Below, in pieces: positions 24,380-33,534 of a DNA stretch of 52,891 nucleotides. Position numbers and translations under genes: made by a program. Under the pieces are notes generated by a model that saw nothing but the letters and a program-made list of their open reading frames with translations, ran no database searches and was not told the origin of the DNA. The DNA is from Chthoniobacter flavus (GTDB taxonomy: Bacteria > Verrucomicrobiota > Verrucomicrobiia > Chthoniobacterales > Terrimicrobiaceae), in assembly GCA_945860745.1 (NCBI GenBank), contig CAMASH010000016.1:1-52891 (forward strand). Reading direction: 5' to 3'. Each line of letters begins with the position of its first letter. Within the stretch, counting starts at the first letter, position 1.

Positions 24380-26887
24380 ATGCTCCGCTTCGCCGCTCCT
24401 CAATGGTTCCTGCTGCTGCCGTTGCTGCCGTTGGTGGCCTGGCGGCTGCCGCGGGTCCGGCTTTGGCTGCCGCTGCGGGCGGGCTGTTTGTTTCTCCTGG
24501 TGCTGTTTTTGGCCGAGCCGCAAATCCGGCGTGCGGGGGCGGGGCTGGATCTGTGGGTGCTGGTCGATCGTTCGGCTTCGGCGGCGGAAGTGGGGGAGCC
24601 GCGCCGGGCGGAAATCGAGCGGTTGCTGGTGGCGAACAAGGGGGCGGAGGACCGGATTTTCTTTGTCGATTTCGCGGCCTCGCCGGTGCTGCGCGAAACG
24701 GCGGCGTCCTTCGAGTCGAGTCTGGCCCAGACGCGGTTGCGGCTGGCGACGGAGTTTGCGCTGGGGCGGATGGAGTCCGGGCGGGCGGCGCGTTTGCTGG
24801 CCCTGACCGATGGTTTCAGCACGGAAGATCCGGGCGGTCTGGCCAATCAATTGCGCGAGGCGCGGGTGCCGCTGGATTTGCGGCTGATGCCGGGTAAAAG
24901 CGGCGACGATTACCGGGTGGAAAGCATCCGCACGCCGGAACGGGTGCGTCCGGGTGAGGGCTTTCTCATCGAGGTGCAGGCCGGCGGGACGAAAGACGGG
25001 GAGGTGCCGTATGAGGTTTCTGCCGATGGCGCGGTGGTGGGCACGGGGACGATGACGTTTCGCGGGGGTAAGGCAAATGTGCGGGTGGCGGGGCGATCGG
25101 TGCAGCCGGGGGCGCGGCGCTATGAAGTGCGGTTGCTGCCGGCCAATGATTCGCGTCCGGGAAACAACCTGGCATGGAGCTGGGTGGAGGTGAGTGAGGG
25201 TCAGAGTGTTCTGCTCATCACGGCGTATACGGATGATCCGCTGGCGGCGGTTTTGCGGGCGCAGGGGATGCCGGTGGAGGTGGTGACGGACTCCCTGCGG
25301 CTGCACGCGGGCAGCCTGAGCGGGGCGCGGGCGGTGATCATCAACAACGTGCCGGCCCACAAGATTCCGGCGGAATTTCTGACGGCGATGGACTTTTTTG
25401 TGAACGCCCAGGGGGGCGGATTGATGATGGCGGGAGGGAAGTTCAGTTTCGGCGCGGGGGGATATTTTCAGTCGGCCATCGATGCGTTGCTGCCGGTCTC
25501 GATGGAGTTGCGGGAAGAACATCGCAAACTGGCCATCGCGATGGCGATTGTGCTGGACCGTTCGGGCAGCATGGCGGCGGGGGCGGGTCCGGGGATCACG
25601 AAGATGGACCTGGCCAACGAGGGCGCGGCCCGGGCCATTGACTTGCTGGGTCCATCGGATGCGGTGGCGGTTTTCGCGGTGGATAGCGAGCCGCATGTGG
25701 TCGTGCCGCTGTCGAAGGTGGGCGGGAATGCGGCGAAGATGGGGTCGGAGGTGCGGCACATCCAGAGCGCGGGCGGGGGGATTTTTGTCTATCAGGGACT
25801 CGTCGCGGCGTGGGAGGCATTGCAAAAATCTCCGGCGGGGCAGAGGCACGTCGTGCTCTTCGCGGATGCGGCCGATGCGGAGGAACCGGGGGAATACCAG
25901 GCCCTGCTGGCGGAGATGGTGGCGAAGGGCGCGACGGTGAGCGTGATCGGACTCGGCACGGCGGGGGACCGCGATGCGGCGTTTCTCATGGATGTGGCGG
26001 CGCGGGGGAATGGACGGATTTTTTTCAACGCCGACCCGTCGCAATTGCCGGGAATTTTTGCGCAGGAGACGGTGGCGGTGGCGCGGTCGGCCTTTCTGCC
26101 CGATCCGGTGCCGGTGGTCGATGCGGGCGGCTGGCTGGAAATCGCGGCGCGTCCGCTGGTGTGGCCGCCGGTGGTGGATGGATATAATTTGAGTTATCTC
26201 AAACCGGAGGCGGCGGCGGCGGCGGTGACCGGCGACGAATACAAGGCTCCGTTGGTGGCGTTCTGGCAACGCGGAGCCGGGCGGGCGGCGGCGGTGTCGT
26301 TTCCGCTGGCCGGGGAGTCTTCGGATGCGTTCCGGGCGTGGGCGGCGGCGGGGGATTTCGAGCAGACGCTGGTGCGATGGCTGCTGCCCGATGTGCCGCC
26401 GCCCGGCGCCGGGCTGCGCACGCGGGTGGTGGGGGAGGATTTGGTCATTGATCTGCTGCACGACGAGGAATGGACGCGTCGGCTGGCGGAGAATCCGCCG
26501 CGGCTCTTGCTGGCGGCCGGGGCGGAGGGGAAGGCCTTCGCGGTGGCGTGGGAGAAGATCGAGCCGGGTCGGTACTCGGCGCGGGCAGCGATCCCGCCCG
26601 GTGGCTGGCTGCGCGGGGTGGTGCAGACGGGAAAGGAGCGCTGGCCGTTCGGTCCGGTGGCGTCGGGGGTGGATCCGGAATGGAATTTTCCGGCGGAGCG
26701 TTTGCAGGCGCTGCGCGACTTGAGCCGGCAGAGCGGCGGGCGGGAGATCGCGGATCTGCGCGAGGTGTGGCAGGCACCGCGGGAGGCGGAGTTTTCGGAT
26801 TTGGGGAACGGGATTCTCGGAGTGTTGCTGCTGACGTTTCTGGCGGAGGTGGCGGTCACGCGCTGGCGGGGCAGGGCGACGGGATAG
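24380..26887 (+). CDS. Large VWA-domain membrane protein (BatA-like)
   Basis: The 835-residue product has two N-terminal membrane helices (WFLLLPLLPLVAW; AGCLFLLVLFLAE) and a C-terminal one (GILGVLLLTFLAEVAVT). A first VWA-like region begins LDLWVLVDRSASAAEV. A GATase-like region follows (VLLITAYTDDPLAAVL ... GARAVIINNVPA). The second VWA domain begins AIVLDRSGSMAAG, with an intact DxSxS MIDAS motif at about residues 393-397 and HVVLFADAADAEEPG. Related proteins sit with MoxR-type ATPases, but none is seen here. The role is unknown. The gene is strongly G-rich in third positions. Confidence 0.75.
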   Translation: MLRFAAPQWFLLLPLLPLVAWRLPRVRLWLPLRAGCLFLLVLFLAEPQIRRAGAGLDLWVLVDRSASAAEVGEPRRAEIERLLVANKGAEDRIFFVDFAASPVLRETAASFESSLAQTRLRLATEFALGRMESGRAARLLALTDGFSTEDPGGLANQLREARVPLDLRLMPGKSGDDYRVESIRTPERVRPGEGFLIEVQAGGTKDGEVPYEVSADGAVVGTGTMTFRGGKANVRVAGRSVQPGARRYEVRLLPANDSRPGNNLAWSWVEVSEGQSVLLITAYTDDPLAAVLRAQGMPVEVVTDSLRLHAGSLSGARAVIINNVPAHKIPAEFLTAMDFFVNAQGGGLMMAGGKFSFGAGGYFQSAIDALLPVSMELREEHRKLAIAMAIVLDRSGSMAAGAGPGITKMDLANEGAARAIDLLGPSDAVAVFAVDSEPHVVVPLSKVGGNAAKMGSEVRHIQSAGGGIFVYQGLVAAWEALQKSPAGQRHVVLFADAADAEEPGEYQALLAEMVAKGATVSVIGLGTAGDRDAAFLMDVAARGNGRIFFNADPSQLPGIFAQETVAVARSAFLPDPVPVVDAGGWLEIAARPLVWPPVVDGYNLSYLKPEAAAAAVTGDEYKAPLVAFWQRGAGRAAAVSFPLAGESSDAFRAWAAAGDFEQTLVRWLLPDVPPPGAGLRTRVVGEDLVIDLLHDEEWTRRLAENPPRLLLAAGAEGKAFAVAWEKIEPGRYSARAAIPPGGWLRGVVQTGKERWPFGPVASGVDPEWNFPAERLQALRDLSRQSGGREIADLREVWQAPREAEFSDLGNGILGVLLLTFLAEVAVTRWRGRATG

Positions 26888-26928
26888 GTTCGCTGGAGAA
26901 GAATGTGTTCCGCAGGATGCGGAACACG

Positions 26929-26952
26929 GCGGGCGGGACGCCCACCCTGCCC
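26929..26952. repeat. Short member of the GTCCCGCC repeat family
   Basis: GGCGGGCGGGACGCCCACCC is the inverted end sequence of the repeat described at 9635 and 21241, here as a half-copy or solo arm between two convergent genes. Confidence 0.4.
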
Positions 26953-26963
26953 GGGGATGGGAA

Positions 26964-27440
26964 TTACGACTCGTCGTCCTCGCCCGGGGAGGGCTCGTTT
27001 TGTTGCTGCTGCATGTTTTCGAGCACGTCGGACATGTCCTCGACTTCGTCCCACACTTCGCTGCTCACGTAGATGGGCGCTTTTTGCTGGGTGGCCAGGG
27101 CGATGCAGTCGCTGGGACGCGCGTCGAGTTCGATGATTTTCTTCTGCTGAAGTTCGTTCTCGGCGGTGATGATGAGACGGCCGAAATAGGTGCCGCTTTT
27201 GAGATCATTGATGATGACGCGCTCGACTTTGGCGCCGACCGCGGCGAGCACGAGGGCCATGAGGTCGTGGGTGAGCGGGCGTTCCTTGCTCGCGCCGCTC
27301 AGGAACATATTGATGGCACTGCCCACGTTGGGATCGACGTAGATGACGAAGATTTTTTCCTCGTTTCCGACAAAGACGGCTACCCCGGCATTGGTGGGAA
27401 TGAGGGCTTTGACCTGGACGGGAATGACCGGATTGCTCAT
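26964..27440 (-). CDS. Bifunctional nuclease family protein (DUF151)
   Basis: The 158-residue product carries the DUF151/BFN pattern: FVGNEEKIFVIYVDP, INMFLSGASKERPLTHDLM, VERVIINDLKSGTYFGRL and the hallmark LDARPSDCIALATQQKAPIYV. Members have been reported to degrade DNA and RNA, or act as stress factors. The acidic Gln-rich tail (ENMQQQQNEPSPGEDDES) is unusual. The start overlaps the stop of the gamma-carbonic anhydrase gene by 4 bp. Confidence 0.88.
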   Translation of the reverse strand: MSNPVIPVQVKALIPTNAGVAVFVGNEEKIFVIYVDPNVGSAINMFLSGASKERPLTHDLMALVLAAVGAKVERVIINDLKSGTYFGRLIITAENELQQKKIIELDARPSDCIALATQQKAPIYVSSEVWDEVEDMSDVLENMQQQQNEPSPGEDDES

Positions 27441-27976
27441 GGGGCGGCCTGCGGCTGACGTTTAAGGTAGGCGCGGGAAAGGGTGACGTATCGCTCAGCC
27501 CAAACGCGGATGCCGGCTTGCTCTTCGGGGCTGAGGATTTTTTTGATTTTGGCGGGTGAGCCCAGGACGAGCGAACCCGGTGGGATCACGGTATGCATGG
27601 TGACGGTGGCATTCGCGCCGATGATGCAGTGGTCGCCGATTTTCGCGCCGTCGAGGATGATGGCCCCCATGCCGACGAGCACTTCGTTGCCGATCTCGCA
27701 GGCGTGGACGATGGCCTTGTGGCCGACCGTGACCCATTCGCCGATGACGGCGGGCAGATCATCCGCCACATGAACGACGGAGCCATCCTGCACATTGGAA
27801 TTTGCCCCGATCGAGATCGGGGCGATATCGCCGCGCAGGGAACATCCCGGCCAGATGCTGGCGTTTTCCCCGACAGTCACATCCCCGACAAGATAGGCTC
27901 CGGGCGCGATGTAGGCGGAGGAGGCCAGACGCGGCGAACGTCCGAGATAGGTGGCGATCTGTTCCTCGAAAGTCAT
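27437..27976 (-). CDS. Gamma-class carbonic anhydrase-like hexapeptide protein
   Basis: The 179-residue product is a left-handed beta-helix: GDVTVGENASIWPGCSLRGD, then NSNVQDGSVVHV, VTVGHKAIVHACEIG (three zinc histidines) and IGDHCIIGANATV. The C-terminal helix packs as in YrdA/Cam. Carbonic anhydrase activity is plausible but not proven for this subclass. ATG 27976 is the first start inside the domain. Upstream sequence is transposon debris. It forms an operon with the DUF151 gene. Confidence 0.9.
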   Translation of the reverse strand: MTFEEQIATYLGRSPRLASSAYIAPGAYLVGDVTVGENASIWPGCSLRGDIAPISIGANSNVQDGSVVHVADDLPAVIGEWVTVGHKAIVHACEIGNEVLVGMGAIILDGAKIGDHCIIGANATVTMHTVIPPGSLVLGSPAKIKKILSPEEQAGIRVWAERYVTLSRAYLKRQPQAAP

Positions 27977-27984
27977 GGCCGCAA

Positions 27985-28347
27985 CATAGACCGCGTCCGA
28001 CTCCGCGGCAACACCGCTTGTCCGGCGATTTTGCGATGGGACGGGTCGGTTCGGGGGCCGGACAGAAAAGCGGGGTTTCCAGCCGCGTCGTCCCGGAAGG
28101 CGTCGAAGTGACCGGAGAGTTGACCGCACCGTGAGGCGATAATGGCACCACGCAGGCTCCAGAACATGCCGGAATGCTGGAGGCCCTGGCCGATGACGGT
28201 GCGGCCGTCCGGAGCAGCCGGTGCGTTGCGCGCGAACTGAGCGATGAGCAGGTTGGCTTGTCCAGGGATGTCTTCGACCCGGCCCGGGTCCAGGCGTCCG
28301 CTCCATGCAGCCATTGGCCCATCATCGCAGCCGGGGACGTTGATCAA
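27985..28347 (-). pseudogene. Transposase C-terminal fragment
   Basis: The minus frame includes IGQGLQHSGMFWSLRGA followed by SRCGQLSGHFDAFRDD. This is the usual ending of large transposases with an HSGMFWS-RGA block, comparable to the piece at the right window edge (KNSGMFWSVKGAQNVL). The frame is degenerate upstream. The rest of the scar has internal deletions. Confidence 0.4.
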
Positions 28348-28436
28348 ATTGGTGAGGGGTTCGCGGGCGGGGCCGCCCTCTTCGTCCGTGCCAGTTCGGG
28401 TGAAGACACCGCCGGGTTTTACCTCGCGAGTCCGGG

Positions 28437-28690
28437 CTAGAGGATGGGCCCCGGCGCGGGGATCTCCCCTGGGATTTTGGCCGGAACCTGACGGAAGGTC
28501 CAGTCCTCCACCGGGCGTCCGACGTCTTCGGCCACACGGTGAACCTGTTTGGCCGTGACCTCAAGACGGGCCTGGACGCAGAGATCCCCGCCGGCTTCGG
28601 CGCCTGGGGATCGGCTTCCGGCCCGGACCATGAAATGGCGGACGGCGTGGCGAATGGCCTTCTCCCAGGCTTCTAAGTCGCGGCCTCCTC
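28437..28690 (-). pseudogene. Internal fragments of an ISKra4-like transposase
   Basis: The reading frame includes DLEAWEKAIRHAVRHF and CVQARLEVTAKQVHRVAED, a block typical of the large transposase that follows DUF6788-type genes in this lineage. It ends at a TAG where the usual domain would continue, so the gene is internally deleted and dead. Confidence 0.4.
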
Positions 28691-28717
28691 GATCCCCCGC
28701 CTTTGGCAGGGAGGCCC

Positions 28718-29126
28718 TCAGCCGCCCGATCCCGATTTGGCTTTCGGCTTGGTGCCGCGCGGTTTTTTTTGCGCTTCGGGGTCTTCAATAGACCGGTCAC
28801 TCAAAGCCTCGCCCAAGGCGAGAAGCTCTGCGGTGCATTGCTGGAATTGGCGGAAAGCTTCGATCTGTGCGCGGTAATGGGCAATTTGCGCAGGGTCGCT
28901 CAAGCGGCGGGAAACGGTTCGCCCTCCCCTGGATTTATAGGAGTAGAGGGTGTAGGGGCCGCGGCGAACCTTCTGACCATCCTTGCGGACGGTCTCGACG
29001 AACTGCTCGGTGATGGATCCGCGTCGGATTTGATCGAGGGCGTCGATCCGGGCAAGGAGTTGGCGGCGGCGGCCGTGGAGTTGGGCAGAGGGAGAGGAAG
29101 CAGGTTTTATGTAGTATGGCTTACTA
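28718..29126 (-). pseudogene. DUF6788-like transposon accessory gene without a start
   Basis: One open frame of about 135 codons runs from just after a TGA near 29127 to TGA 28718. It contains LARIDALDQIRRGSITEQF, RRGPYTLYSYKSRGGRTVS, PAQIAHYRAQIEAFRQFQ and a Lys-rich tail. This matches the small DUF6788-like protein that precedes certain transposases. No ATG, GTG or TTG precedes the conserved part, so the true 5' end may be lost. Identification is by pattern. Confidence 0.5.
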
Positions 29127-29128
29127 CA
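29110..29128. promoter_or_regulatory. Operator-like palindrome
   Basis: TGTAGTA-TGGCT-TACTACA is a perfect 7-bp dyad with a 5-bp centre at the upstream end of the transposon accessory gene. It may be a repressor site or an end motif of the element. Confidence 0.4.
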
Positions 29129-29206
29129 CTTTCAGGGATAAAAAAGAGAAAAACTTCCACCCCCTTTTTTTGTCATGTTCCCATCCGCCCTTCCCAGGGC
29201 GTGCTC

Positions 29207-29235
29207 TTGACAGAGATCTGACGATTCCCTAAGTC
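29207..29235 (+). promoter_or_regulatory. Putative sigma70 promoter of the glutaminase operon
   Basis: TTGACA (29207-29212) is followed after 17 bp by TAAGTC (29230-29235). The -35 box is consensus and the -10 is weak. The start codon GTG is at 29244, so transcription would begin within or next to it, implying a leaderless mRNA. No Shine-Dalgarno is present, which agrees. Confidence 0.4.
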
Positions 29236-29243
29236 ATCGGCTC

Positions 29244-30248
29244 GTGAGTTCTCCGGACACTCAGACGCTCCCGCGGGAAACCGGGTTTATTTCCACCGGC
29301 AGCCTGCCGACGCCTGCAGAAGTTCAAAAACTGGTCGAACGGGCCCACCAGCTTTTCTCGCCCGACACCGACGGCCGGAATTCGCAAGTTTATCCCGCTC
29401 TTGCCCGGGTGCCCCCGCAGCTTTTTGGCATCTGCATTGTGGGTGCCAGCGGGAATGTCTCTCAGGTCGGCGATTCCGACTATGAGTTCTCCATTATGAG
29501 TGTCTCGAAGCCGTTTGTGTTTGCCTTGATTTGCGGCGTCGTCGGGGTCGAGGAAGCCCGCGCAAAAATCGGGGCCAATGCCACGGGGTATCCCTTCAAC
29601 TCGCTGGCCGGCATCGAAAGGAATCCCAAGGGGCTCACCAATCCCATGGTCAACTCCGGGGCCATCGCCACAACCAGCCTCGTGCCGGGCGCGTCCCATG
29701 AGGAGAAATGGAAGTTTCTCCACGAGGGGCTTTCCCGCTTTGCCGGCCGGACCCTGTCGATGAATGAGGAGGTTTTGGTCTCCGCCTCGGCCACGAACTT
29801 CCGCAATCAAAGCATCGCCCGCATGCTGCAGAGCTGCGGAGCCATTTACATGGACCCGGCGGAAGCGGTGGACCTCTACACCCGCCAATGCTCCCTCAAC
29901 GTCAGTGCCAAGGACCTCGCGGTGATGGCCGCCACGCTGGCCGACGGCGGGGTGAATCCGGTCACGAAGGAACGCGTGGTGGACGCCTCGGTCTGTCACT
30001 ACGCGCTCGCCGTCATGGCCACCGCCGGACTGTACGAAACCTCCGGCGACTGGCTCTACGACATCGGCCTGCCCGGCAAAAGCGGCATCGGGGGCGGCCT
30101 CCTCGCCGTTTCCCCCGGCAAGGGCGGTTTGGGCACATTTTCTCCGCTGCTCGACCAGGCGGGCAACAGCGTGAAAGGCCAGCTCGCGGCCAAATTCCTC
30201 TCCCGGCAACTGGGCATGGATCTGTTCGTTTCAAAACCCGCAACCTGA
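29244..30248 (+). CDS. glsA: Glutaminase
   Basis: The 334-residue product hydrolyses glutamine to glutamate and ammonia. The SxxK catalytic pair is in SIMSVSKPFVFALI. Family blocks GYPFNSLAGIERNPKGLTNPMVNSGAI, QSCGAIYMDPAEAVDLYTRQ and GLPGKSGIGGGLLAVSPGKGG are all intact. The length is normal (about 300-330). The GTG at 29244 begins MSSPDTQTL. It leads a four-gene cluster with an MFS permease, an AbgT transporter and a ThrE-type exporter, with gaps of 39, 9 and 40 bp. Confidence 0.95.
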   Translation: MSSPDTQTLPRETGFISTGSLPTPAEVQKLVERAHQLFSPDTDGRNSQVYPALARVPPQLFGICIVGASGNVSQVGDSDYEFSIMSVSKPFVFALICGVVGVEEARAKIGANATGYPFNSLAGIERNPKGLTNPMVNSGAIATTSLVPGASHEEKWKFLHEGLSRFAGRTLSMNEEVLVSASATNFRNQSIARMLQSCGAIYMDPAEAVDLYTRQCSLNVSAKDLAVMAATLADGGVNPVTKERVVDASVCHYALAVMATAGLYETSGDWLYDIGLPGKSGIGGGLLAVSPGKGGLGTFSPLLDQAGNSVKGQLAAKFLSRQLGMDLFVSKPAT

Positions 30249-30287
30249 CCGGACGAGAGCCGGAGAATCGAATCCAAGCGAAAAACC

Positions 30288-31922
30288 ATGAGCGCAAAGA
30301 ACGATTCCAAAACCAAGTCTGACATCGAAGAGGACGCCTCCTGGCTTCCGATGATCGTCATCGCCATGGGCCAGATGTTGATGTCCTTCAACGTCGCGGC
30401 CCTGCCGGTTTCCATGAGCGGCATGGTCAATAGTTTCCACACCCCGCCCACGACGGTGGGAACGGCCATCGTGATGTATTCGCTGGGCGTGTCGGGGTTC
30501 GTGATGTTGGGTGGCAAACTCGGTCAGCGGTTCGGCTCGAAAATCTTTTTTCAGGTGGCGGTCGGTCTCTTCCTCGCCGCCATGGTGACCATGGTGCTGA
30601 GTCCGACGGCTGGGGTGATGCTGGCGGGACAGGCTCTGGCCGGATTTGCGGGGGCCTCGCTGGTGCCCTCGCTGGTGGCCTTGATTGCCAACCATTACAA
30701 GGGCGCGCAGCAGGCCAAGGCGGTGGGCTTGCTGGGCTCGGCCCGGGCCATTGCCGGGGTGCTGGCCTTTGTCATCGTGGGCTACGTGGCCATGATTAAT
30801 TGGCGTCTCGCCTTCGGACTCCTCATCGTTCACGCGTCTGTCCTGCTGCTCCTGAGTTTCAAACTCAAACCGTCCGTGCCGAATCCCGCCGTAAAGATCG
30901 ATGCCTTCGGCGTGATCCTCTCGGCCGTGGCCGTCATTCTCATCAGCTTTGGCTTTAACAATCTGCGCAACTGGGGCCTCACGCTGGCCCGGCCGGCCGC
31001 GCCTTTCGATTTGTTCGGCGTGTCCCCCGCGCCGCTCATGATCGGTCTTGGCCTGGTCATCTTCATGGCGTTCTTCCTCTGGAGCCACAAGCAGGCGACG
31101 AAAGGGAAAACCCCGTTGCTGGCTCTGGAAGTGGTCGATTCTCCCAAGGAATGGGCGGCCGTCTTCACGCTCTTCCTCATCGTTGCGACCGAGGCCGCGA
31201 TCAACTTTACCGTGCCGCTCTATATCCAGATCATCCAGGGACGCAGCAGCGCGGCCACGTCGGTGGCGATGATGCCCTTCATGCTGACGGTGTTTTTCAC
31301 CGCGATCTTGATCGTTCGCTTCTATGGCAAGTTTCCTCCGCGCACGATTGCCCGAGGGGCCTTCGGTTTGGTGGCGGCGGGAGCGCTCTGGCTCGCCTTG
31401 GTGGTCAGCAACGATTGGAGTGTCTTCCCGGTCATCATCGGTCTGATCACGGTTGGTCTCGGACAGGGTGCGTTGGTGACTCTGCTCTTCAACGTCCTCG
31501 TCACTGCTTCGCCCAAGGAACTGGCGGGTGACGTGGGCGCGCTGCGGGGCGTGACCCAGAACCTCGCCGCGGCGGTGGGCACGGCGGTCATGGGCACCCT
31601 CGTGGTCGGTGTCCTCAGCGCAGGCGTGATGAGCCGCGTGGCGGACAACCCGCTGATCTCGGCCGAGATGAAAGCCGAGGTCGATCTCGGGGGCATCAAT
31701 TTTCTCAACAACGAACGGCTCAAGGAACGCTTCGAGTCCACCAAGGCCGCGCCCGAACAAATTGCCGAGGCCGTGCTCATCAACTCGGAGACCCGCCTGC
31801 AGGCCCTCAAGATCGGCTTCTTCGTCCTCGCGTGTCTGGCCTTGTTTGCCATCGTGCCGTGCGGATGGCTGCCGGATTACCGGCCCGGAGAGATTCCGCC
31901 CGGAGACAAGGCAAGGACCTGA
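30288..31922 (+). CDS. MFS transporter (DHA2-like, 14 TM type)
   Basis: The 544-residue product is strongly hydrophobic with about 14 helices. Motifs are GGKLGQRFGSKIFF (motif A between TM2 and TM3) and AGQALAGFAGASLVPSLVALI (motif C-like). The TM12-13 region contains LAAAVGTAVMGTLVV. Such proteins export drugs or small metabolites by proton antiport. The substrate is unknown. It lies in the glutaminase cluster, 39 bp after glsA. Confidence 0.82.
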   Translation: MSAKNDSKTKSDIEEDASWLPMIVIAMGQMLMSFNVAALPVSMSGMVNSFHTPPTTVGTAIVMYSLGVSGFVMLGGKLGQRFGSKIFFQVAVGLFLAAMVTMVLSPTAGVMLAGQALAGFAGASLVPSLVALIANHYKGAQQAKAVGLLGSARAIAGVLAFVIVGYVAMINWRLAFGLLIVHASVLLLLSFKLKPSVPNPAVKIDAFGVILSAVAVILISFGFNNLRNWGLTLARPAAPFDLFGVSPAPLMIGLGLVIFMAFFLWSHKQATKGKTPLLALEVVDSPKEWAAVFTLFLIVATEAAINFTVPLYIQIIQGRSSAATSVAMMPFMLTVFFTAILIVRFYGKFPPRTIARGAFGLVAAGALWLALVVSNDWSVFPVIIGLITVGLGQGALVTLLFNVLVTASPKELAGDVGALRGVTQNLAAAVGTAVMGTLVVGVLSAGVMSRVADNPLISAEMKAEVDLGGINFLNNERLKERFESTKAAPEQIAEAVLINSETRLQALKIGFFVLACLALFAIVPCGWLPDYRPGEIPPGDKART

Positions 31923-31931
31923 TCCTGTTTT

Positions 31932-33494
31932 ATGGAAACAACGCAAACAGCCCCGGAGAGCGGCGGATTGGTGAAACGACTGCTGGATGGTGTCGAGAAG
32001 GTGGGCAACAAGGTCCCGCATCCGGCCATGATTTTTCTTTCCCTCATGGTCCTCGTGATTGTGCTGTCGCATGTCCTGCATCTTTTCGGGGCGTCCGTGA
32101 CCCAGCAGGTGATCGATCCGGTCACGGACAAGATCCAAACCAGCACGGTCACGGCCCGCAGCCTGCTCACGACCGAGGGGATTCGTTTCATCTACACGTC
32201 GGTCATCCCGAACTTCATGAGCTTCACCGCGGTGGGACTGATCATTGTGGCCATGATCGGGGTGGGAGTGGCCGAGGCCTCCGGACTCATCCAGGCCCTT
32301 ATCCGCAAGTTGGTGGCCGTCTCGCCCGGGTGGGCCATCGGCTACATTTTGGTTTTCGTCGGCATCGTTTCGAGCATCGCGGCCGACGCGGGCTATCTTG
32401 TGCTGATTCCCCTGGCCGGCTCCGCGTTCCTGAGCGTGGGGCGTCACCCGCTCGCCGGCCTGGCCGCGGGCTTCGCCGCAGTCGCCGCGGCGTTCACGGT
32501 GAACATGCTCATCAAGCCGCTTGATGCCGTCCTGACCGAGTTCACCAATGACGCCATCCATCTCGTCAACCCCTCCGTCTCGATTGACCTGACCGCCAAC
32601 CTCTGGTTTTCCATCGCTTCGGTCATTGTCTTGACGGTGGTGATCACGCTCATCACGCAGCGGGTGATCGAGCCGAGGTTGGGCAAATACAAACCGGAGG
32701 ATGCGGGTGATCTGTCGGCGACCCCGGACTCGGCCGAGGCCGGCGTGAAGGGCGACGAACCACGTGGGTTGAAATTCGCGGTCTTCGGAATGGTGGCCGT
32801 CCTCGTAGTGTTGGGTTTCCTGACGATCGGACCGGGAGCCGCCCTGCGCAATCCGGAGACGGGAGCCTTGATCGGAAACTCGCCTTTCATGAACGGCCTG
32901 ATCGCCGTGATCATGGTTGTGTTTCTGGTCGCGGGAGCCGCCTATGGCTTCGGGGCCGGGACGTTGAAGAACAGCACCGATATCATCAAGGCGATGGAGA
33001 AGGCCCTGGCGGGACTGGGGAGCCTGATCCTGCTGCTCTTCATTCTCAGTCAGTTCATTGCCTACTTCAACTACAGCAACATCGGCACCATTCTGGCCGT
33101 TTCGATGGCCGACGTGCTCCAGTCGGCCAGTGTCCCGCCTCTGCTGCTGCTGCTCGGATTTATCCTGGTCGTGAGCCTGATCGATATCCTTATTTCCGGA
33201 GCGATTGCCAAGTGGGCTCTCTTCGCTCCGATCTTCGTCCCGCTGCTCTTCCAGTTGGGCGTGGCTCCCGAATCGGTGCTGGCGGCTTACCGGATTGCCG
33301 ATTCCCCGATGAATGTCATCACTCCGCTGAATGCCTATTTTGCGCTGATCGTCGTCTTCGCCCAGAAGTATGATTCCAAGGCCGGGGTCGGAACGCTCGT
33401 GGCCCTGATGATCCCCTATGTCATTGCCATCTACGTCGTCTGGACGCTGCTTTTCATTGCCTGGTTTTTGCTGGGGCTTCCCTGGGGGCTGTGA
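31932..33494 (+). CDS. AbgT family transporter
   Basis: The 520-residue product matches AbgT/MtrF: KVPHPAMIFLSLMVLVI, AVGLIIVAMIGVGVAEASGLI, SSIAADAGYLVLIPLAG, ISGAIAKWALFAPIFVPLL and RIADSPMNVITPLNAYF. E. coli AbgT imports p-aminobenzoyl-glutamate. MtrF/YdaH have been described as antifolate exporters. Here the partner glutaminase suggests handling of glutamate-containing compounds. It starts 9 bp after the MFS stop. Confidence 0.92.
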   Translation: METTQTAPESGGLVKRLLDGVEKVGNKVPHPAMIFLSLMVLVIVLSHVLHLFGASVTQQVIDPVTDKIQTSTVTARSLLTTEGIRFIYTSVIPNFMSFTAVGLIIVAMIGVGVAEASGLIQALIRKLVAVSPGWAIGYILVFVGIVSSIAADAGYLVLIPLAGSAFLSVGRHPLAGLAAGFAAVAAAFTVNMLIKPLDAVLTEFTNDAIHLVNPSVSIDLTANLWFSIASVIVLTVVITLITQRVIEPRLGKYKPEDAGDLSATPDSAEAGVKGDEPRGLKFAVFGMVAVLVVLGFLTIGPGAALRNPETGALIGNSPFMNGLIAVIMVVFLVAGAAYGFGAGTLKNSTDIIKAMEKALAGLGSLILLLFILSQFIAYFNYSNIGTILAVSMADVLQSASVPPLLLLLGFILVVSLIDILISGAIAKWALFAPIFVPLLFQLGVAPESVLAAYRIADSPMNVITPLNAYFALIVVFAQKYDSKAGVGTLVALMIPYVIAIYVVWTLLFIAWFLLGLPWGL

Positions 33495-33534
33495 GGGGGG
33501 CTGATGGCCTCGTTGGCAACGCGGCCCTCGCATC

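Noticed and set aside
29110-29128. BlaI/MecI operator
   Set aside because: Those sites read TACTACA-TGTAGTA. Here the arm order is reversed, and no blaI/blaR genes are present.
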